From Bradyrhizobium sp. WBOS07 (GTDB taxonomy: Bacteria; Pseudomonadota; Alphaproteobacteria; Rhizobiales; Xanthobacteraceae), in NCBI RefSeq assembly GCF_024585165.1, contig NZ_CP029008.1:6663434-6727433 (forward strand): a stretch of DNA of 64,000 nucleotides. The letters are read 5' to 3'. Below the pieces are notes generated by a model that worked only from the letters and a program-made list of their open reading frames with translations, made no database searches and was not told the DNA's origin. Within the stretch, counting starts at the first letter, position 1, and each line of letters opens with the position of its first letter. The translations under genes and the position numbers were made by a program. Of the stretch, positions 9,946 to 22,100 are shown piece by piece.

Positions 9946-10014
9946 ACAACGTCACCCCTCGGGCTTGAGTCAACGCTTGGACCGGCAGGCTCATGATGCA
10001 TGGCGAAAGGCCGC

Positions 10015-12348
10015 TCAGGAGCTCGAAAGACCATATCGAACGTAGTGACTGTCATCGTAATAATCGCTTCGGTGGGCGTCGTATCGGGCCATCGCCCTAA
10101 TGTCAGTCTTGTTCAGTACTGCGCCGATCAGCGAGTCCGAGATCGTCGGGGCGGTGTGCAGTGCATGCTGCACGACGTCGATCTTCGTGCGTCCCCATTC
10201 GACGACGAGAACGTAGCAATCGATCAGAGGAGCGGTGACCCGTACGTCGACAAGCGGGCTCAGCGGCGGAAGATCGACAATGATATAGTCATAGCTTTGT
10301 CGCAGACGATCAAACAGCCTGCAGATCGAGCCGTCGCACAAGAGTTCGCTTGAGTGAAGTACGGACCCACGCTGAACGGCCGGAAGAACGGCAAGAGTCG
10401 TGTTCGGATCCCGCCATACCGCCTCTTCGAGTGAACGAGTCCCTTTCAAGACTTCAATAATGCCATCCACGGCCTTTGGGACGAGCCGAGCCGAGAGCGA
10501 TGGATTCCGAAGATCGCAGTCGACGATGATCACCTTCTTTCCGCTGTGCCCGATAAGTTGTGCCACGGAAGCGGCAATCGTGGTCTTGCCCTCATTTGGA
10601 AGGGCCGAAGTCACGCCAATCACCTGGTTGGGAGTCTTCGCCGGGCTATGGTCGATCGCGATCTTGATTGATCGAATCGCCTCAGTGTACCGCGAGAGAG
10701 GCATGCTCACGACGGCGCGACAAATGTCCGACGCGCTCGGAAGTATGCGTTGGTTCGGGGCTTCCTGTGCCTGCTGCGGCCGAGCCGCCGACCTTTGCTG
10801 CCTGGGCAAGCTCTGGATCGGCACGAGGGATAGGCAAGGCAGGTCCAGCGCTACTTCTAGCTGTGAAGACGTGCGGAAAACGCGATCCATGACGTCTCGC
10901 ACGAAACCTAGGAGCAGTCCCAGCGCGAGCCCTCCCAGAAGACCGAAGCTCAGCACGACCTTCGCTTTCGGCTTGCTCTTGGTTTGAGCGGCAGAAGCGG
11001 GGAAGATGACGCGGGTTTCTGAAATCGGGAAGGTCTCCTGCTGCGCCGAGCCCATATATTGCTGAAGGAATGTGTCGTAGAGGGCCCGCAGACTCTTCGC
11101 CCGACTTTCCAAATCTCTTATCGTCAGCTCTGCCGAGTTCGTGAGGCGCGACTGCGCAATGGCCACGGAAAGACGCTTTTCGATCTCCTGCTGCCGCTGC
11201 TTTGCAAGTTCGGCTTCGCTGCGGCTGATCTCAGAAAGTCGTTTAACCTCGTCCAGAATGGAAACGCGAAATTCGCGCAGCCTGTTTCGAACGTTGACCA
11301 CCGCGAGATGATCTCGGCCGACGCGGGCGGACAATTCGGCCTCACGCCTGGCGAGTTCGAGATACTGCTGGCGTAGCGATGTAATGATCGGACTGCTCAT
11401 CGCGTCGGAGCCGATGGCGTCCAGATTGCCGATCGAGGATGGTTTTGCCGGGTCGACGCCGAGGAGAACTTCGTAGCGCGACAGCTTGGCCGCGGCTTCT
11501 GAACTCTGCGCGCGAGCGGTAGCCAGCCGGGTGTTGAGTTCTGTGATCTGCTGCTCGTCGATCGGCTTTCCCCCGGGCGATACGATGTTATTTTGAGATT
11601 TGTAAGCCTCGACTCCACGTTCGGCGGTCAGCGCCTCCTCTCCGAGGCTTCGCAGCCGTTCCTGCAGCCAAGTCGTTGCAGTTCGCGTGGCTTCAAATTT
11701 CGCCTCGAGCTGATCATTGATGTAGGCTCTCGCAATAGCGTTCGCGATCTCTGCCGCCAGCGCTGGATCGCTCGCGGTGAATGCGATTTCAATGACGTGA
11801 CTATAGCCAACTCGACCTGCAGACAGGCGATCCAGAAAGCTTGCAATCGTTGCTTCCGAGGGCTGCTTCCGCGGAGCAGGTGTCGCACCTTCTGACGGAT
11901 CCGACCGCCATCGTTGAAGCCACCTGATTAACCAGGACTGCAGCGACCGGCCCTCCCTAAAGTCTTGGTGATCGGCCAATTTCAACTGCTTGATCACGGT
12001 CGCAGCAGTCGCCTGCGATTTGATGATCTGCAGTTGCGTCTCGATCTGGGTGACGTCGAGGAGCGGTTCGGAAAGAAGTGATTGTTTCTGAAGGAACTGC
12101 GCCCTTGGATTTTCGAACAGGACCTGAACCTGCGCCGTATAGGCCGGCGAGACCAATCTCAGGTAAACGAGGCTGGCGGCACCTGCGAGGACAGTGACGA
12201 AAATGATGATGAGGTACTGTCGCCGTATAAATACCAGCGCAAATTTAATGAGCTCGCCGATGCCGCCTGTGTTCTGTCGGTTCAGCTGCATCTGAATGGG
12301 GGGAGGGAGACGTGACCCATCGTTCTGGAGCGTATTGGTCTGCAGCAT
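10015..12348 (-). CDS. polysaccharide co-polymerase with BY-kinase domain (Wzc/ExoP-like), 777 aa
   Basis: This inner-membrane protein sets chain length and couples polymerisation to export. Order: Wzz domain with a first membrane segment at about residues 40-65 (QYLIIIFVTVLAG), a long periplasmic coiled-coil region, a second membrane segment before KAKVVLSFGLLGGLALG, then a cytoplasmic bacterial tyrosine kinase with Walker A (ALPNEGKTT), Walker A' (IVDCDLRNPS) and Walker B (IIVDLPPLSPL). The last 22 residues hold five tyrosines, the usual autophosphorylation cluster. I chose the start at 12348 because an upstream extension to 12474 is AT-rich spacer. No Wza-type outer-membrane exporter is seen in the window. 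Confidence 0.9.
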   Translation of the reverse strand: MLQTNTLQNDGSRLPPPIQMQLNRQNTGGIGELIKFALVFIRRQYLIIIFVTVLAGAASLVYLRLVSPAYTAQVQVLFENPRAQFLQKQSLLSEPLLDVTQIETQLQIIKSQATAATVIKQLKLADHQDFREGRSLQSWLIRWLQRWRSDPSEGATPAPRKQPSEATIASFLDRLSAGRVGYSHVIEIAFTASDPALAAEIANAIARAYINDQLEAKFEATRTATTWLQERLRSLGEEALTAERGVEAYKSQNNIVSPGGKPIDEQQITELNTRLATARAQSSEAAAKLSRYEVLLGVDPAKPSSIGNLDAIGSDAMSSPIITSLRQQYLELARREAELSARVGRDHLAVVNVRNRLREFRVSILDEVKRLSEISRSEAELAKQRQQEIEKRLSVAIAQSRLTNSAELTIRDLESRAKSLRALYDTFLQQYMGSAQQETFPISETRVIFPASAAQTKSKPKAKVVLSFGLLGGLALGLLLGFVRDVMDRVFRTSSQLEVALDLPCLSLVPIQSLPRQQRSAARPQQAQEAPNQRILPSASDICRAVVSMPLSRYTEAIRSIKIAIDHSPAKTPNQVIGVTSALPNEGKTTIAASVAQLIGHSGKKVIIVDCDLRNPSLSARLVPKAVDGIIEVLKGTRSLEEAVWRDPNTTLAVLPAVQRGSVLHSSELLCDGSICRLFDRLRQSYDYIIVDLPPLSPLVDVRVTAPLIDCYVLVVEWGRTKIDVVQHALHTAPTISDSLIGAVLNKTDIRAMARYDAHRSDYYDDSHYVRYGLSSS

Positions 12349-12645
12349 CGGACATTTCTCTCGGCTGTCGGCAATCGCGCGGGGGCAATCCCGCGGCAGA
12401 TATTGGGCCGCTGTCACATTTAAAATAATATATAGGATAAAATTTGTGTTGCCAATTAAATATAGCTTTGGCATTAATTACGAGAATAATTAATTTGGAT
12501 GAGGAAGGGTGCGACGGCCGATTGAACCGATGTCTACCGCGAACGGAGCGAAGCGGAACTGGTTGGCGAAGGCGCTCGGTTCAGGACATTAGGGGAGCAG
12601 GGCCGATCGTCCGAGCAATAGCGCTGCGTATCGGAGCGTGCGGTC
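12349..12645. promoter_or_regulatory. divergent promoter region between the autokinase and rhamnose operons, AT-rich island
   Basis: Positions about 12,418-12,500 are AT-rich with ATTTAAAATAATATATA and TTAATTACGAGAATAATTAATT stretches; the latter is an imperfect inverted repeat. It separates the minus-strand export genes from the plus-strand rfb genes, so promoters for both probably lie here. No gene is seen. Confidence 0.45.
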
Positions 12646-13203
12646 ATGCTGGAAGTGCGAAGTTTGACGATTCCGGACGTAAAGGTCGTCCGATTAAAGC
12701 GCTTGTCCGATACGCGGGGCTATTTCTGCGAAACCTTCCGTCGCTCTGCGTTCGCCGAAAATGGGATCTCTCAAGACTTTATCCAGGACAATCAGTCATG
12801 CTCCGAGCGGGTCGGCACGGTTCGCGGATTGCACTTCCAGCGGCCTCCCTTCGCGCAGGCCAAGCTGGTTCGCGTGTTGAGAGGAGCCATCCTTGATGTG
12901 GTGCTCGACCTGCGGCGTCGGTCGCCGACGTTCGGCAAGCACGTCTCGGTCACGCTGGATAGCGAGAGTGACGAGCAGTTGCTCGTTCCGAAAGGGTTCG
13001 CTCACGGCTTCTGTACGCTCGAGCCTCAAACCACCGTCCTTTATAAAGTCGATGAAGTCTACTCGCCGGAGCACGATGGCGGCGTCTACTGGGCCGATCC
13101 CGAATTGGCAATTGAGTGGCCGGTGAAGGCCGCAGAGGCCCAGCTTTCGCCGAAGGATCGAGCGCTTCCCACCTTCGGTCAGCTTGCTTCCGTGTTTGAG
13201 TAG
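12646..13203 (+). CDS. rfbC: dTDP-4-dehydrorhamnose 3,5-epimerase
   Basis: Third enzyme of dTDP-L-rhamnose synthesis: it epimerises dTDP-4-keto-6-deoxyglucose at C3 and C5. At 185 residues it has the usual length. Family landmarks are [25 protein letters not shown] (catalytic His), [14 protein letters not shown] and VPKGFAHGF. It is the first gene of a tight rfbC-B-D-A cluster; rfbB starts 10 nt after its stop. Confidence 0.96.
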   Translation: MLEVRSLTIPDVKVVRLKRLSDTRGYFCETFRRSAFAENGISQDFIQDNQSCSERVGTVRGLHFQRPPFAQAKLVRVLRGAILDVVLDLRRRSPTFGKHVSVTLDSESDEQLLVPKGFAHGFCTLEPQTTVLYKVDEVYSPEHDGGVYWADPELAIEWPVKAAEAQLSPKDRALPTFGQLASVFE

Positions 13204-13213
13204 AGGACGTCTC

Positions 13214-14272
13214 ATGCGTGTTCTGGTGACGGGCGGAGCGGGATTTATCGGGTCTGCGGTCTGCCGCCAATTGGCCTTGGAAGCTGAGGCCTCGGTCGTC
13301 AATGTCGACAAGTTGACCTACGCAGCCAATTTGGCCTCGTTGGCCTCCATCGACGGTACCAGCCGCTATCGATTTGAGCAGCATGACATCTGCGATCAGG
13401 AGGCGGTCACTCGCTTATTCCACAAATGGCAGCCGAGCGCGGTTATCCACTTGGCAGCCGAAAGCCATGTCGATCGGTCGATTACCGGCTCGGCAACGTT
13501 CATCAGTACCAACATTGTCGGCACTTACACTTTGCTGGAGGCTGCCAGGCGATATTACGACGGGCTGTCGAATCAGCGGAAGAGACAGTTCAGGTTCATA
13601 CACGTGTCGACGGACGAGGTGTACGGTTCATTGGGGCCGGCCGACTGCTTCCGCGAAGATACCCCTTATCGGCCGAGTTCTCCCTATTCAGCGAGCAAGG
13701 CGGCCTCCGACCACCTCGCGCTCGCCTGGTACAAGACCTATGGCTTGCCGGTGATCGTGTCGAACTGTTCGAATAACTACGGACCATTCCAATTCCCGGA
13801 AAAGCTCATTCCGCTGACGATTCTCAACGCGATTGAATACAAGCCGTTGCCTGTCTACGGCGACGGAAGCAACGTGCGGGATTGGCTTCATGTCGAGGAC
13901 CACGCAGCAGGCCTGATCAGGCTGCTAAGCGATGGCAGGGCCGGAGAGAAGTATAATTTCGGCGGCGACAGCGAGCGCTCCAACCTGGAAGTCGTCACCC
14001 AGATTTGTGAAACGCTTGATCGATTGCGTCCCGGGCCAGCAGCGAGGCGATCGTTGATTTCGTTCGTGCCGGATCGTCCGGGACACGACGCACGTTACGC
14101 GATCGATGCGTCCAAAGCTCGCAGCGAGCTGGGCTGGCGGCCGACCCGAAGCTTCGAACAAGGTCTCGCCGAGACGGTGGAATGGTATCTGGCCAGCGGC
14201 GCCTGGTGGGCGCGAGCTCGCAACATGGTTTACGACGGCTCGCGTCTTGGCCTTCCAGCCACCCAACACTGA
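13214..14272 (+). CDS. rfbB: dTDP-glucose 4,6-dehydratase
   Basis: Second step of the rhamnose pathway. It has the Rossmann motif [13 protein letters not shown] at the N-terminus, ESHVDRSI, the STDEVYG motif and the [10 protein letters not shown] catalytic Tyr-Lys, plus [15 protein letters not shown] and [16 protein letters not shown]. The 352-residue length is typical. The ATG at 13214 has GAGGACG upstream; the open frame before it lies within rfbC. It ends 8 nt before rfbD. Confidence 0.96.
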   Translation: MRVLVTGGAGFIGSAVCRQLALEAEASVVNVDKLTYAANLASLASIDGTSRYRFEQHDICDQEAVTRLFHKWQPSAVIHLAAESHVDRSITGSATFISTNIVGTYTLLEAARRYYDGLSNQRKRQFRFIHVSTDEVYGSLGPADCFREDTPYRPSSPYSASKAASDHLALAWYKTYGLPVIVSNCSNNYGPFQFPEKLIPLTILNAIEYKPLPVYGDGSNVRDWLHVEDHAAGLIRLLSDGRAGEKYNFGGDSERSNLEVVTQICETLDRLRPGPAARRSLISFVPDRPGHDARYAIDASKARSELGWRPTRSFEQGLAETVEWYLASGAWWARARNMVYDGSRLGLPATQH

Positions 14273-14280
14273 GGCTGCCA

Positions 14281-15270
14281 ATGATCGAACGACCGATTCT
14301 GATTGCTGGTCGAAATGGCCAATTGGGCAGCTGCCTTCGTGATGCCGCTGCTCTTCGCGGCCTGTCTGCGGTTGCCCTCGGACGCGAGGAACTCGACCTT
14401 GAGGTCCGGGACGGGATCGACAGGACGGTCGCCTCGATCGCCCCCTGTATGATCATTAATGCCGCGGCCTATACGGCTGTGGACCTGGCGGAGTCCGAGG
14501 TCGGAAAGGCCTTCAGCATCAATCGCGACGGCGCGGCTGCGCTGGCGGATGTTGCATGGCAGAGGAACGTTCCATTTGTGCACTTGTCCACCGATTACGT
14601 CTTCGACGGCGCCAAGCGCGAGGCTTACGACGAGGCCGACGTGCCGGCGCCGTTGAACACATACGGTGCATCAAAGTTGGCCGGCGAGGCGGCCGTATTG
14701 GCGGCGCATCCCCTGGCGACCGTCGTCAGGTCGTCGTGGATCTACAGCTCGATAGGCAGCAACTTCGTTCGGACAATGTTGCGGCTGGCCGAAACGCGCC
14801 CGATCGTAAGGGTCGTTTGCGACCAATACGGAAGCCCGACGTCGGCCGCGGATCTGGCGGCAGCGCTGCTGAAAATCGCACAGCGGTCGCTCACCGATGA
14901 CCGCCGCACAGCGGCGGGCATTTTCCATGTGGCCGGCCAGGGAACAACGACCTGGCATGGCTTTGCCGAGGCAATCTTCGATGGTTTATCCCGTCGGGGA
15001 GGGCGACCGCCGACGCTGGAGGCGATCACGACAGCGCAGTATCCGAGCGCTGCGCGCAGGCCTGTAAACTCGCGCCTGGAGTCATCCAAAGCAGAACGCG
15101 TGTTTGGATTTCGATTACCCTGCTGGCGCCATTCTCTCGAAACCTGTCTCGACCAACTTGTCGAAGGAGCAGACACCGATGCTGAAGGGAATCGTCCTGG
15201 CTGGCGGCAGCGGAACACGGCTCTATCCGATCACACGTGTGGTCAGCAAGCAGCTGCTGCCCATCTATGA
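14281..15270 (+). CDS. rfbD: dTDP-4-dehydrorhamnose reductase with overlapping C-terminal tail
   Basis: Final reduction to dTDP-L-rhamnose. Landmarks are [37 protein letters not shown] and [11 protein letters not shown] (catalytic Tyr-Lys), and [15 protein letters not shown]. The usual end of the family is near LETCLDQL, at about residue 297. Here the frame runs about 30 residues further, over the start of rfbA, giving a 92-nt overlap. The tail has no family resemblance. Either the overlap is real or an upstream stop was lost; the enzyme core looks intact. Confidence 0.94.
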   Translation: MIERPILIAGRNGQLGSCLRDAAALRGLSAVALGREELDLEVRDGIDRTVASIAPCMIINAAAYTAVDLAESEVGKAFSINRDGAAALADVAWQRNVPFVHLSTDYVFDGAKREAYDEADVPAPLNTYGASKLAGEAAVLAAHPLATVVRSSWIYSSIGSNFVRTMLRLAETRPIVRVVCDQYGSPTSAADLAAALLKIAQRSLTDDRRTAAGIFHVAGQGTTTWHGFAEAIFDGLSRRGGRPPTLEAITTAQYPSAARRPVNSRLESSKAERVFGFRLPCWRHSLETCLDQLVEGADTDAEGNRPGWRQRNTALSDHTCGQQAAAAHL

Positions 15271-16093
15271 CAAGCCGATGATCTACTATCCGCTGTCGAC
15301 ACTGATGCTGGCAGGCATCCGCGAGATCCTGATCATCACGACCCCGGCGGACCGATCCCAGTTCGAGCGATTGCTCGGGAACGGAAGCCAGTGGGGAATC
15401 CGGCTCAGCTATGCCGAACAACCGCGCCCGGGCGGGCTTGCTGAAGCGTTCATTGTAGGTGCCGATTTCATCGGAACTGATCGCGTCGCGATGGTACTCG
15501 GGGACAACATCTTTTTCGGCGGCGGTTTGCGCGAACTGCTCGTGAAAGCCGCGGCCCGCGAGGAAGGCGCAACCGTGTTCGCATATCACGTGCGCGATCC
15601 TGAACGGTACGGCGTTGTTACGTTTGACGACGCCGGCCGCCCACTACGAATCGACGAGAAGCCGAGAAGGCCGACATCGAACTGGGCCGTCACCGGTCTC
15701 TATTTTTTCGACAACCGGGTTGTGCGGTATGCCCGCAGGGTCGAGCCATCCCCCCGGGGAGAACTCGAGATCACCGATCTGCAAATGCGCTATCTCGCGG
15801 CCGGCACTCTCCACGTCGAGCGCATGGGAAGGGGATTCGCATGGTTGGATACGGGCACTGTCGAGTCGCTTATCGATGCAGGGACGTTCGTCCAAACGCT
15901 GGAAAAGCGGCAAGGCATGAAGGTGGCTTGCGTTGAGGAGGTCGCCTTTCGCCAGGGATTCATCGGTCAAGATCAGCTTCGCGGACTGATTCAGCCGTTG
16001 GAGAAGAGCGGATACGGCAGGTATCTGAATGAACTCCTGCGCTTGCCCGGGATGCCTACCGACGTCGCAGCCGACGCTGATTTAAATCTGTGA
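15179..16093 (+). CDS. rfbA: glucose-1-phosphate thymidylyltransferase
   Basis: First step of the pathway (dTTP + glucose-1-P to dTDP-glucose). It has the nucleotidyltransferase signature [13 protein letters not shown] at the N-terminus, [28 protein letters not shown], and EITDLQ with FAWLDTGT near the end. The length is 304 residues, slightly longer than average. AAGGAG lies 9 nt before the ATG. With rfbC, rfbB and rfbD it completes rhamnose supply; a rhamnosyltransferase candidate is at 43,455-44,459. Confidence 0.96.
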   Translation: MLKGIVLAGGSGTRLYPITRVVSKQLLPIYDKPMIYYPLSTLMLAGIREILIITTPADRSQFERLLGNGSQWGIRLSYAEQPRPGGLAEAFIVGADFIGTDRVAMVLGDNIFFGGGLRELLVKAAAREEGATVFAYHVRDPERYGVVTFDDAGRPLRIDEKPRRPTSNWAVTGLYFFDNRVVRYARRVEPSPRGELEITDLQMRYLAAGTLHVERMGRGFAWLDTGTVESLIDAGTFVQTLEKRQGMKVACVEEVAFRQGFIGQDQLRGLIQPLEKSGYGRYLNELLRLPGMPTDVAADADLNL

Positions 16094-16165
16094 TTTCTAT
16101 TTAAATAATTGACTGGCGCTTCATATTTAATTTAAATGCTTTACCTGCGAATTGGTAGGCTGACC
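16094..16165 (+). promoter_or_regulatory. AT-rich island before the giant surface-protein gene
   Basis: Three TTTAAAT cores occur within about 60 nt (near 16,082, 16,100 and 16,130), spaced by GC-containing stretches. It is a candidate promoter and silencing site. The downstream ATG at 16166 has GGTAGG as ribosome binding site. Confidence 0.4.
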
Positions 16166-19100
16166 ATGTTATATCAAAAGGCGAGCGTTTTTTATCGAGC
16201 AAGGCCTCTCCTCTGGGGGGAGAGCGATTCCAGCGAGAGTGATCTGCTCCCGTCGGGAGTGCCGCCCTGGAATGCGTCCTGGAGCGGCGGTTTAGCCGCC
16301 CGGCAGGTGTCCGATCTGCGGGGCGCGATTGGGCCTTCACGTTCCAGGACCGGTGCGACGCATTGGATCAGCTCGAGCGGCGGATATTGGAACGTCGCTG
16401 CGAACTGGAGTGGCGGGATTCCGGACGCCGGGTCCGCCGCCTTCATCGACGCGCCGGGATCTTATGTTGTCACAACCAGGGGCAATGTTGATGTCGGCAG
16501 CCTGACCGTTGATGCGGGTGCGACTGTTGCGCTCGGACGAGAGTCTTCCTTTGTCGTTGAAGGTGACACCATCAACAACGGCAGCATAAAGCTCGGACCG
16601 TCCGGCGGTGAGGGGAGTGCTGCAGCGGACTTCAAGGGCGACGTCCGGGGAGCGGGTGACTTCGCGATTGCCGATAGATCAGTTCTTGAGATCAGAGGGG
16701 CGGTCTCCGGGCACCTCGCCAACGGTTCATTCTCTGGCATAACCGTCTCCTTCGAGACGGACGTCGGCACCCTGGTGCTCGATCGCTCTGCTGAATTCCA
16801 TGGCCTGATCGGAAGCTCATCGCCGGATCGGCCGCTTTCAGCCGGCAATCTGATTGATCTCAGGGATTTCGCCTTCACGTCGACGATGTCAGCATCCGTC
16901 CATTACGACCGGAGCTCAAACATCAGCACGGTCGATTTCAGCAATGGAGCTGGCAATGTCACCCTGCTGGTCTCTGGCCAGGACTCGAACTGGACCTTTG
17001 CAAGTGATGGGCAGGGCGGCACAGCCGTTGCAGATCCAGTTACGAACCCGATCGTTCTGGAAAATCAGAAGCAAGGCACATCGCCGAACATCTGGCAGAT
17101 TGATGTTGGCGCAAACTCGACCAGGATCCAGGGGTTCACGACGGCGATAAGCACCAATGTCGGCGGGGCCGTCCAATTCAAGGTCGATAACCAAACAGGC
17201 ACGCCGAACTATCGCATCGACATCTACCGGCTTGGCTACTACGGCGGCAACGGTGCCAGGCTGATTACGACGATGCAGCATCAGGCTGCGACCTCCGTCG
17301 TGCAACCGGCGCCGTTGAAAGACAGCTCGACCGGCCTGGTCGATGCCGGCAATTGGAGCGTGACCGATACCTGGAACGTGCCGACGGACGCGGTTTCTGG
17401 CGTGTACATCGCCAACGTGATCGAAGGAACGCAGGTGTTTCAAATTCCATTTGTGGTCCGCAATGATGCATCGCAAAGCGCGATCGTGTTCCAGACCGCC
17501 GATCAGACCTGGCAGGCCTACAACCCGTGGGGCGGGGCCAATCTCTACTTCGGCAACGGGCCTGGCGACGGCGGCTCCGCTTACGCCGTGAGCTACAATC
17601 GTCCGATCACGACGCGCGACGGCGGGCTCGGGAGCTCTGCCAACGACATGGTGTTCTCGGCCGAATATCCGGCGATCTACTGGCTCGAGCAGAACGGATA
17701 CGACGTTTCCTACATTTCAGGCATCGATGCTGCCACCAACGGATCGCTGCTGCTCAATCACCAGATCTATATGGATGTGGGGCATGACGAATATTGGACC
17801 GACAGCCAGTTCGCCAACGTCCAGGCGGCCGGCCGTGCCGGTGTCAATCTGGCCTTTCTGAGCGGCAACGAGGTGTACTGGCAGACCAGGCTGGCTGCCA
17901 GCATTGATCCCAGTCAGACCGCCAATCGGACTTTGATCTCGTACAAGGATACCCATGCCAACCAGTTGATCGACCCGACAGGGACGGCGACGGGAACGTT
18001 CATGGACGCGCGCTTTGCTTCGACCGGAGGGATGTCAGGTATCCCCTCCAACGCGCTGACCGGAACGGTCTTCCAAGTGGACGGGGATTCTTACGGCGCG
18101 ATCGAGATCCCGTATGGGATAACGCAGTTGAGGCTCTGGCGCAACGCGCCGATTGCCGGGACTGCTGAGGGCCAGACTGCGTCTCTGACGCCAAACCTGC
18201 TCGGCTATGAATGGGATGCGTCACCGGACAACGGCTTCCGCCCGGCCGGTCTGGTCAGTGTCTCCTCGACCACTGTGCAAACCACAAAATACCTGCTCGA
18301 TTACGGCAACACGACCGGCAACGGTACAGCCACTCACAATCTGGTTCAGTTTCGTGACCCGGTGAGTGGTGCTCTTGTCTTTGGCGCCGGTACTGTATTC
18401 TGGTCCTGGGGCCTTGCGTCGGATCATGACCAGCACAACATCGCGCCCCAGACGCCGACCGATCGGAACGTCCAACAGGCCATGGTCAACCTGTTCGCCG
18501 ACATGGGCGTGCAGCCTGCGACGCTGCAGGCCAGCCTGGTGATTGCGAGCCAATCGACCGATCACACTGACCCGACGTCCACGATCACCAATCTCTCCGC
18601 CACGAGCGTCGTGGAGGGGCAGTCCATCACCGTAACCGGAACGGCAAGCGATGCCGGTGGGCTCATCGGCGGTGTTGAGGTTTCGTCCGACGGCGGCAGC
18701 ACCTGGCATCCGGCCAACAGCACCGTCGGCGTGTCCAATGCCAACTGGACCTATACGTTTGCCGCAGGCGCGCCGGGGCAATTGACGATTCGGAGCAGGG
18801 CCGTTGACGATAGTTTGAACCTCGAAGCCCCAGGAGGCGGCGTTGCCTACACGGTGACCCCTTCTTCGAATCTGACGATATTCAGTCCAACGGACACGCC
18901 GGCGGTCGTCGATACGCCGGACGCCGCTGCCGTGGAGCTCGGAGTTAAGTTCGTCACCGCCGCGCCGGGTGATATTACAGGCATCCGGTTCTATAAGAGC
19001 GCCCAGAATACGGGAACGCATCTCGGCAATCTCTGGACTTCGAGCGGCACGCTGCTTGCAAGCGCAACATTCGCCAACGAAACAGTGAGCGGTTGGCAAC

Positions 19101-22100
19101 AAGTCAACTTCGCGACGCCGGTACATATACAGGCCGGAGTGACCTACATCGCCTCGTATCATACCAACACCGGCCACTATTCCACGACAGACTTCTATTT
19201 TGACAACCCGGGTCACACCAACGGCTCGTTGACAGCGACAGGGAGTGGCCTGAACGGCGTCTACGCCTACGGACCGGGTCCGCTCTTCCCCTCCAATATC
19301 TCGATGAAGGATGGTGACAATTACTGGGTCGATGTCGTCTTCAGGAATACGAGCCAGCTGCCGCAAGCCAATAATGATAGCGGATACACGGTCACGCAGA
19401 GCGGCGTGCTGAACATTCCGGCATCGGCGCTGCTCGCCAATGACACCGACCCGGCCGGTCTGTCCTTTTCGATCAGCGGCGTGAGCAATCCGGTCAATGG
19501 CAGCGTAAGCTATAACGTCCAGTCTCAGACGGTGACATTCACGCCAGCCGCTAACTACGCGGGAGCGGCCCAGTTCGATTACACGATCACGGACACCGCG
19601 GGTGCCAGTGGAACGGGCCAGGTCTTCCTCAAGGTCAGCTATCCGATATCGGCGCAGAGCCTGTTCGGAACCAACGACACGCCGAGCGTTGCCAATTCGG
19701 GCGACACCAGCCCGGTCGAGGTCGGCGTCAGGTTCAGCGCATCGGTCAGCGGGACGATAACCGGCCTGCGCTTCTACAAGGGGGCGCTGAACACAGGTAC
19801 TCACGTCGCGCATCTCTGGAGCTCGACGGGAACGCTGCTCGGCACGGCGACCTTCGCGTCTGAGACAGCCAGCGGTTGGCAGCAGGTCAGTTTCTCGAGC
19901 CCGATAGCCATTACCGCAGGCACGACATACGTTGCTTCCTATCATACCAATGGCAATTATTCGAACACTCAGAGCTATTTCACCGCGCCGATCAGCAATG
20001 GTCAGCTGAGCGCTCCTGCCACAGGGAATGGCGTTTATGCCTACGGTACCGGAGCCGTATTCCCGACCAACGTCTACAAGTCGACCAATTACTTTGTCGA
20101 CGTGATCTTCAATGGATCCGCCGCTACGAACACGTCGCCGACCGCTGTGGCCGACGCGGGCGACGGCACCGAGAAGGGCGGCGTCAATAACAGTACCGGC
20201 GGCTCACCCGCCACGGGAAACGTACTGTCCAACGACACCGATCCGGACGCGGGCGATACGAAGACCGTAACTGCGGTCAGCTTCGGTTCGACCTCCGGGA
20301 CGATCGGCTCCGCGCTGAATGGCGCGCATGGAAGTCTCGTGCTCAACGCCTCTGGCACTTTTACTTATGCGGTCAACGAAACCGATCCCGCCGTGCAGGC
20401 CCTGCGGCTTGCGAGCAACACACTGACGGACGTCTTCAACTACACAATGCGTGATGCCGCCGGCGCGACATCCTCGACCACGCTCACGATCACCATCCAT
20501 GGCGCCAACGATGCGCCGGTGCTGGCGGTCCAGACCGCCAACCAAACCGCAACAGTGGGCTCGGCGTTCTCGCTAACGCTGCCTGCGAGCACCTTCACCG
20601 ATGTCGATTCCGCCGACTCGCTCAATTACACCGCGACAACGGCTAGCGGCTCTGCACTTCCTGCCTGGCTCACCTTTAACGCATCAACCCGAACGTTTGG
20701 CGGCACACCATCGTCAGCCGACGTCGGCACGCTGGATGTGAAGGCAACTGTAACGGATCTCGGCAGCCTCACCGCAAGCGAAACATTCAATATCGTCGTA
20801 ACGACGACCGCGAACGCGCCGCCAAACGCTGTCACCGACGCGGGCGACGCAACCGAGAAGGGCGGTGTCAATAACGGCACTGGCGGCTCACCCGCCACGG
20901 GAAACGTACTGTCCAACGACACCGATCCGGACGCGGGCGATACGAAGGCCGTGACTGCGGTCAGCTTCGGTACGACGTCCGGCACGCTGGGCTCGGCGCT
21001 GAATGGAGCGCACGGAAGCCTCGTGCTCAATGCTTCAGGTGCTTTCACCTATACGGTCAATGAGACTGACCCCGCCATTCAAGCCTTGCGGCTTTCGACC
21101 AATACACTGACGGACGTCTTCAACTACACAATGCGTGATGCCGCCGGTGCGACATCGTCGACCACGCTCACGGTCACCATTCACGGCGCCAACGATGCGC
21201 CGGTGCTGGCGGCGCAGACCGTCAACCAAACTGCAACGGTAGGTTCGGCGTTTTCGCTGACGTTGCCGGCGGGCACGTTCACCGACGTGGATTCCGGCGA
21301 TTCACTCAGCTACAGCGCTGCCGCCGCCGACGGTTCGGCACTGCCGGCCTGGCTGACCTTCAACGCCTCGACTCGGACCTTCAGCGGTACACCGACTTCG
21401 GCCGATGTCGGCACGTTCGGCGTGAGAGCCGTCGCAACTGATCTCGGCGGCCTCACGGCCAGCGAGACATTCAGCATTGCGGTGGGGACAGTCTCCTCGA
21501 CCGTCAGCTTGTTCTCGGCTTCCGATACTCCTTCGGTGCTGTCGACATCCGATCCATCTCAGGTCAACCTGGGAGTACGGTTTACTTCCTCCGCCGCCGG
21601 CGCGATTACCGGGATCAAATATTACAAGAGTGCGAACGACACAGGCACCCACACCGGCTCCCTGTGGAGCAGCACGGGAACGCTGCTTGCGAGCGCAGCC
21701 TTCTCCAACGAGACCAGCAGCGGTTGGCAAACCCTCGTATTCAACAGCCCCGTCTCGATTGCGGCCGGAACCACCTACGTCGCGAGCTTTCACAGCAACG
21801 GCCGCTATGCGGTTACGTCAAACTACTTCACGTCCGATCGCACGAATGGGCCGCTCACGGCTTCCGCGAGCAACAATGGTGTATACACCTACGGAACGGG
21901 AAATCTGTTTCCGACGAGCACATTCAACGCGACGAATTACTGGGTCGATGTCGTGTTCAGCAATGCGAGTGGCGGCACGAATCAGTCGCCGATCGCCAAC
22001 AACGACAGCGGCTTCAACGCGACCCAAAGCGTCCCGCTCAGCATTTCTGGTTCGGCGCTCCTTGCAAACGATACCGATCCAAACGGGGATGCCCTGACGA

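Noticed and set aside
18221..19945. 574-residue antisense ORF under the giant gene
   Set aside because: It is the shadow of a repetitive GC-rich gene; its arginine-rich, family-less sequence and lack of a start signal argue against coding.
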